From: Paenibacillus azoreducens
GTDB taxonomy: Bacteria > Bacillota > Bacilli > Paenibacillales > Paenibacillaceae
Assembly: GCF_021654775.1 (NCBI RefSeq)
Contig: NZ_AP025343.1
Coordinates: 4,431,501-4,495,500 of the forward strand
Direction: 5' to 3'
Length of the DNA stretch: 64,000 bases
The notes under the pieces are model-generated. The model did not search any database. It worked only from the letters and a program-made list of their open reading frames with translations, and had not been told where the DNA came from. Shown one piece after another: positions 62,088 through 64,000 of the stretch. Position 1 is the first letter of the stretch. Every line of letters begins with the position of its first letter. A program made the translations under genes and the position numbers.

Positions 62088-63521
62088 TCAGTTGGCTTTT
62101 CCTTGGATTATAACTGCTTCCGGCATCCCAAAAGACACATTGAATCTATCGTTTATGACGATTGTATCCCCCTTGAATTGGATCTCCATCGTGATGCAGA
62201 AAGGAGTTTCAATCCCGCGGATCGTTAATACCAGTTCGTCTTGCGATTTCCAAGTGAAGCTCGAAGCCAGGAGGCTTTCTTTGCCCCCAAACATATGCGA
62301 TGGTCCTGTAATCCAGCTATGGCGTCCCAGAGTGATCTTTTCCTCCGTATTTCTTTTGAGCACTAGGCAGGCGGATTCTTTATCGAACTGAAGACGCATG
62401 CCCTGCAGCGAGTACTGGTTCTCCTCAAGTTCATAGCTTTTTCCATTGATTTGCGTTTCCAGTTCCGAAGCAGGTTCAAATTTAGGCATATCCAAATGCA
62501 GCTTGGCAAGACGTTCGTCCAGCTCAGCCGAGTATTCATCCACCTCTATGGGCTCAGGCAGAAACGCATCCAGCAGATGGTCCCACACATCATTGAGGAT
62601 ACCTTGCATATCTCCTGTGCCAGCGGTGATCGCGATAACGGCGTCCTGCTCCGGCATCACGATACAGAACTGGCCGAAAGCCCCGTCCCCGCGGTATACG
62701 CCATGGCGGCAGCGCCAAAATTGGTATCCGTAACCTTGCGACCAGTCGCTGTCACCGCCGTCCCCATTGGAAATCTGCTTGTTTGTGGCTTCCTGGATCC
62801 ATTCTTCTTCAATGAGCCGTACGCCATGCCATACTCCTTTTTGCAAATACAGCTGGCCGAATTTCGCAATATCCTCCGTCTTAATGCTCAGGCCGTAACC
62901 ACCGGTATTTATGCCGCGCGGGCAGGTTTCCCAAGTTGGACCTTCAATGCCAAGCGGTTCGAACAAACGGGGTTTTAAATAATCAAGCAAACGTTGTCCC
63001 GAAGCCTTCTGCAAAATAGCGGACAGCATATATGTAGCTCCGGTATTGTACAGAAAATGAGTGCCTGGTTCATGCGGAACAGGCAGCTGCAAAAAAGCTT
63101 TAACCCAATTCCCATCCTCCGCTTCATGAAGGGCATCCGTCGTATCCTTGTCGTGGCCGGTCCCCATCATGAGCAGATGACGGATTTGCATGGCCGCAAG
63201 ATGATCCGGTACTTCCACAGGCAAGTCTTCCGGAAAAAATGAGATAACCGTGTCATCAAGCGTTAAAATGCCTTCATGTAGAGCCATGCCGATGGCCGTC
63301 GAAGTGAAGCTCTTGCTTAGCGAGAAAAGCATATGCGGGAGTTCCGGCCCGTAAGGAGCCCACCAGCCATCCGCCGCCACCTGGCCATGTCGAAGAAGCA
63401 TAAAGCTGTGCATCTCGATTTGATGCGCTTTCAAATGATCCAGAAATTCGATTACTTTTTGCGATGATATCCCTAATGCTTCCGTATTTTTTCGCGGCAG
63501 CGATCTTTCTGTCTGTTGCAT
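62088..63521 (-). CDS. Beta-lactamase-family serine hydrolase
   Basis: 477 residues. The first 330 or so form a class C-type serine hydrolase: SxxK motif FSLSKS (Ser67, Lys70), YNTGATYMLSA in the position of the YxN motif (Thr instead of Asn), and YRGDGAFGQFCIVMP as the third element. The last 130 residues are a beta-rich C-terminal domain. There is no signal peptide, so it is cytoplasmic and probably an esterase or peptidase rather than a penicillin target. AAGGAGAG lies ten bases before the ATG. Confidence 0.82.
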   Translation of the reverse strand: MQQTERSLPRKNTEALGISSQKVIEFLDHLKAHQIEMHSFMLLRHGQVAADGWWAPYGPELPHMLFSLSKSFTSTAIGMALHEGILTLDDTVISFFPEDLPVEVPDHLAAMQIRHLLMMGTGHDKDTTDALHEAEDGNWVKAFLQLPVPHEPGTHFLYNTGATYMLSAILQKASGQRLLDYLKPRLFEPLGIEGPTWETCPRGINTGGYGLSIKTEDIAKFGQLYLQKGVWHGVRLIEEEWIQEATNKQISNGDGGDSDWSQGYGYQFWRCRHGVYRGDGAFGQFCIVMPEQDAVIAITAGTGDMQGILNDVWDHLLDAFLPEPIEVDEYSAELDERLAKLHLDMPKFEPASELETQINGKSYELEENQYSLQGMRLQFDKESACLVLKRNTEEKITLGRHSWITGPSHMFGGKESLLASSFTWKSQDELVLTIRGIETPFCITMEIQFKGDTIVINDRFNVSFGMPEAVIIQGKAN

Positions 63522-63816
63522 GAATTACTTCTCTCCTTTGCGTCAGTATTTCACATCATCACTTTGGACTCATGAACTAAAATAATACGGCCAATCATTA
63601 CCATTATATATTCTCGGTGAGCAGTATCATATAACAAATAATATGGATGTCATACGGGCATTTCTGATTGACGTCTAGATCAGCAGTCGATCATATTCGG
63701 CACATACGTTAATCCATAGGGCGCGATTTGCAATTCCGTGATCAGCAATTCGGAGTATAATAGGAGATGTGCTTTTCAAGAGACAAGATTCGAATCATAC
63801 TGGAGGATGCAATGCG
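63522..63816. other. Intergenic region between divergent genes
   Basis: 295 bases between the serine hydrolase and the aminopeptidase genes, which are divergent. Promoters for both must lie here, but no boxes with strong matches to consensus were found and no repeat is evident. Confidence 0.4.
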
Positions 63817-64000
63817 ATGAAGGATTTCAACCACATGCTAGAAAAATACGCCGAGCTTGTCATCAAGATAGGCGTCAACATTCAGCCCGGTCAGGTTCTG
63901 CTCGTGCAGGCGCCTTTGGAAACCGTGGATTTCACCCGAAAAGTCGTTGCCAAAGCCTATGAATCCGGAGCCAAATTCGTGCAGGTAGATTGGGATGATG
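63817..64000 (+). CDS. M29-family aminopeptidase (AmpS-like), partial
   Basis: The gene runs off the window after about 61 codons. The opening (LEKYAELVIKIGVNIQPGQ, then LVQAPLETVDFTRKVVAKAY) is typical of AmpS/AmpII metallo-aminopeptidases of family M29, whose metal ligands lie beyond the window. GGAGG lies ten bases before the ATG at 63817. Only the N-terminal domain is visible, so the call is from family resemblance of that part. Confidence 0.8.
   Translation, partial: MKDFNHMLEKYAELVIKIGVNIQPGQVLLVQAPLETVDFTRKVVAKAYESGAKFVQVDWDD

Overview
The window reads as chromosomal DNA of a Paenibacillus-like member of the Bacillales. The evidence is strong AGGAGG ribosome-binding sites with many TTG and GTG starts, GC-balanced codon use, close relatives of Bacillus subtilis gene sets (ydaJKLMN/ykoST exopolysaccharide genes, the iol regulon), and several families of short intergenic repeats. 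No rRNA, tRNA, CRISPR array, phage module or replication origin was seen. Most genes lie on the minus strand. All calls come from reading the sequence; no database search was run.

Layout. (1) 0.1-0.7 kb: repeats. (2) 0.7-10.7 kb: an eight-gene minus-strand exopolysaccharide operon (GtrB-type transferase, GH8-like lipoprotein, polytopic protein, YdaL-like DUF2334 protein, YdaM-like synthase, BcsB/YdaN-like protein, degenerate-GGDEF protein with an intact c-di-GMP I-site, GtrA). (3) 11-14.3 kb: a decayed alpha/beta hydrolase, a GNAT acetyltransferase, a decayed butanediol-dehydrogenase-like gene and a palindromic repeat block. (4) 14.5-19.9 kb: a 1662-residue DUF4132-type protein coupled to a small protein that resembles a beta-grasp (MoaD/ThiS/ubiquitin-like) fold and ends in Gly-Gly-Met-Trp. 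(5) 20.4-34.2 kb: an accessory stretch of little-known families (DUF4259, MORN, Zn-ribbon, DUF2625, SUFU), two decayed genes and a probable RNA-repair pair (polynucleotide kinase-HD fusion plus RNA ligase). (6) 34.4-37.9 kb: a Tm-1-like pair (UPF0261 ATP-binding protein and TIM-barrel protein) behind a regulator in which a paralogous TIM barrel is fused to an AraC DNA-binding domain. (7) 38-47.3 kb: a WGR/beta-propeller protein, a DapA paralogue with a divergent LysR regulator, an IS200/IS605 element (tnpA, tnpB, likely omega RNA), an amino-acid permease and a VanZ-RDD membrane protein. (8) 47.5-60.7 kb: a complete myo-inositol catabolic cluster (iolJ, a tautomerase, iolA, B, C, E, D, G, an MFS transporter, a second inositol-type dehydrogenase) divergent from the DeoR-type regulator iolR. 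(9) 60.8-64 kb: an ABC-permease/lipoprotein deletion scar, a lipoprotein, a serine hydrolase and the start of an M29 aminopeptidase.

How the genes work together. In the EPS operon a membrane receptor with a dead cyclase site but intact I-site probably gates a BcsA-like synthase that lacks its own PilZ domain; BcsB-like, deacetylase-like and GH8-like proteins act outside the membrane, and GtrB/GtrA would add a lipid-linked sugar. In the iol cluster the transporter imports inositol, IolG oxidises it, IolE, D and B convert the product to 5-dehydro-2-deoxygluconate, IolC phosphorylates it, IolJ splits it, and IolA turns malonate semialdehyde into acetyl-CoA. Kinase-HD plus ligase would heal and seal broken RNA ends.

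Best candidates for undescribed biology are the DUF4132/beta-grasp pair, the kinase-HD/RNA ligase pair, the split Tm-1 system with its TIM-AraC regulator, and the composite palindromic repeats that occur three times with the same design.
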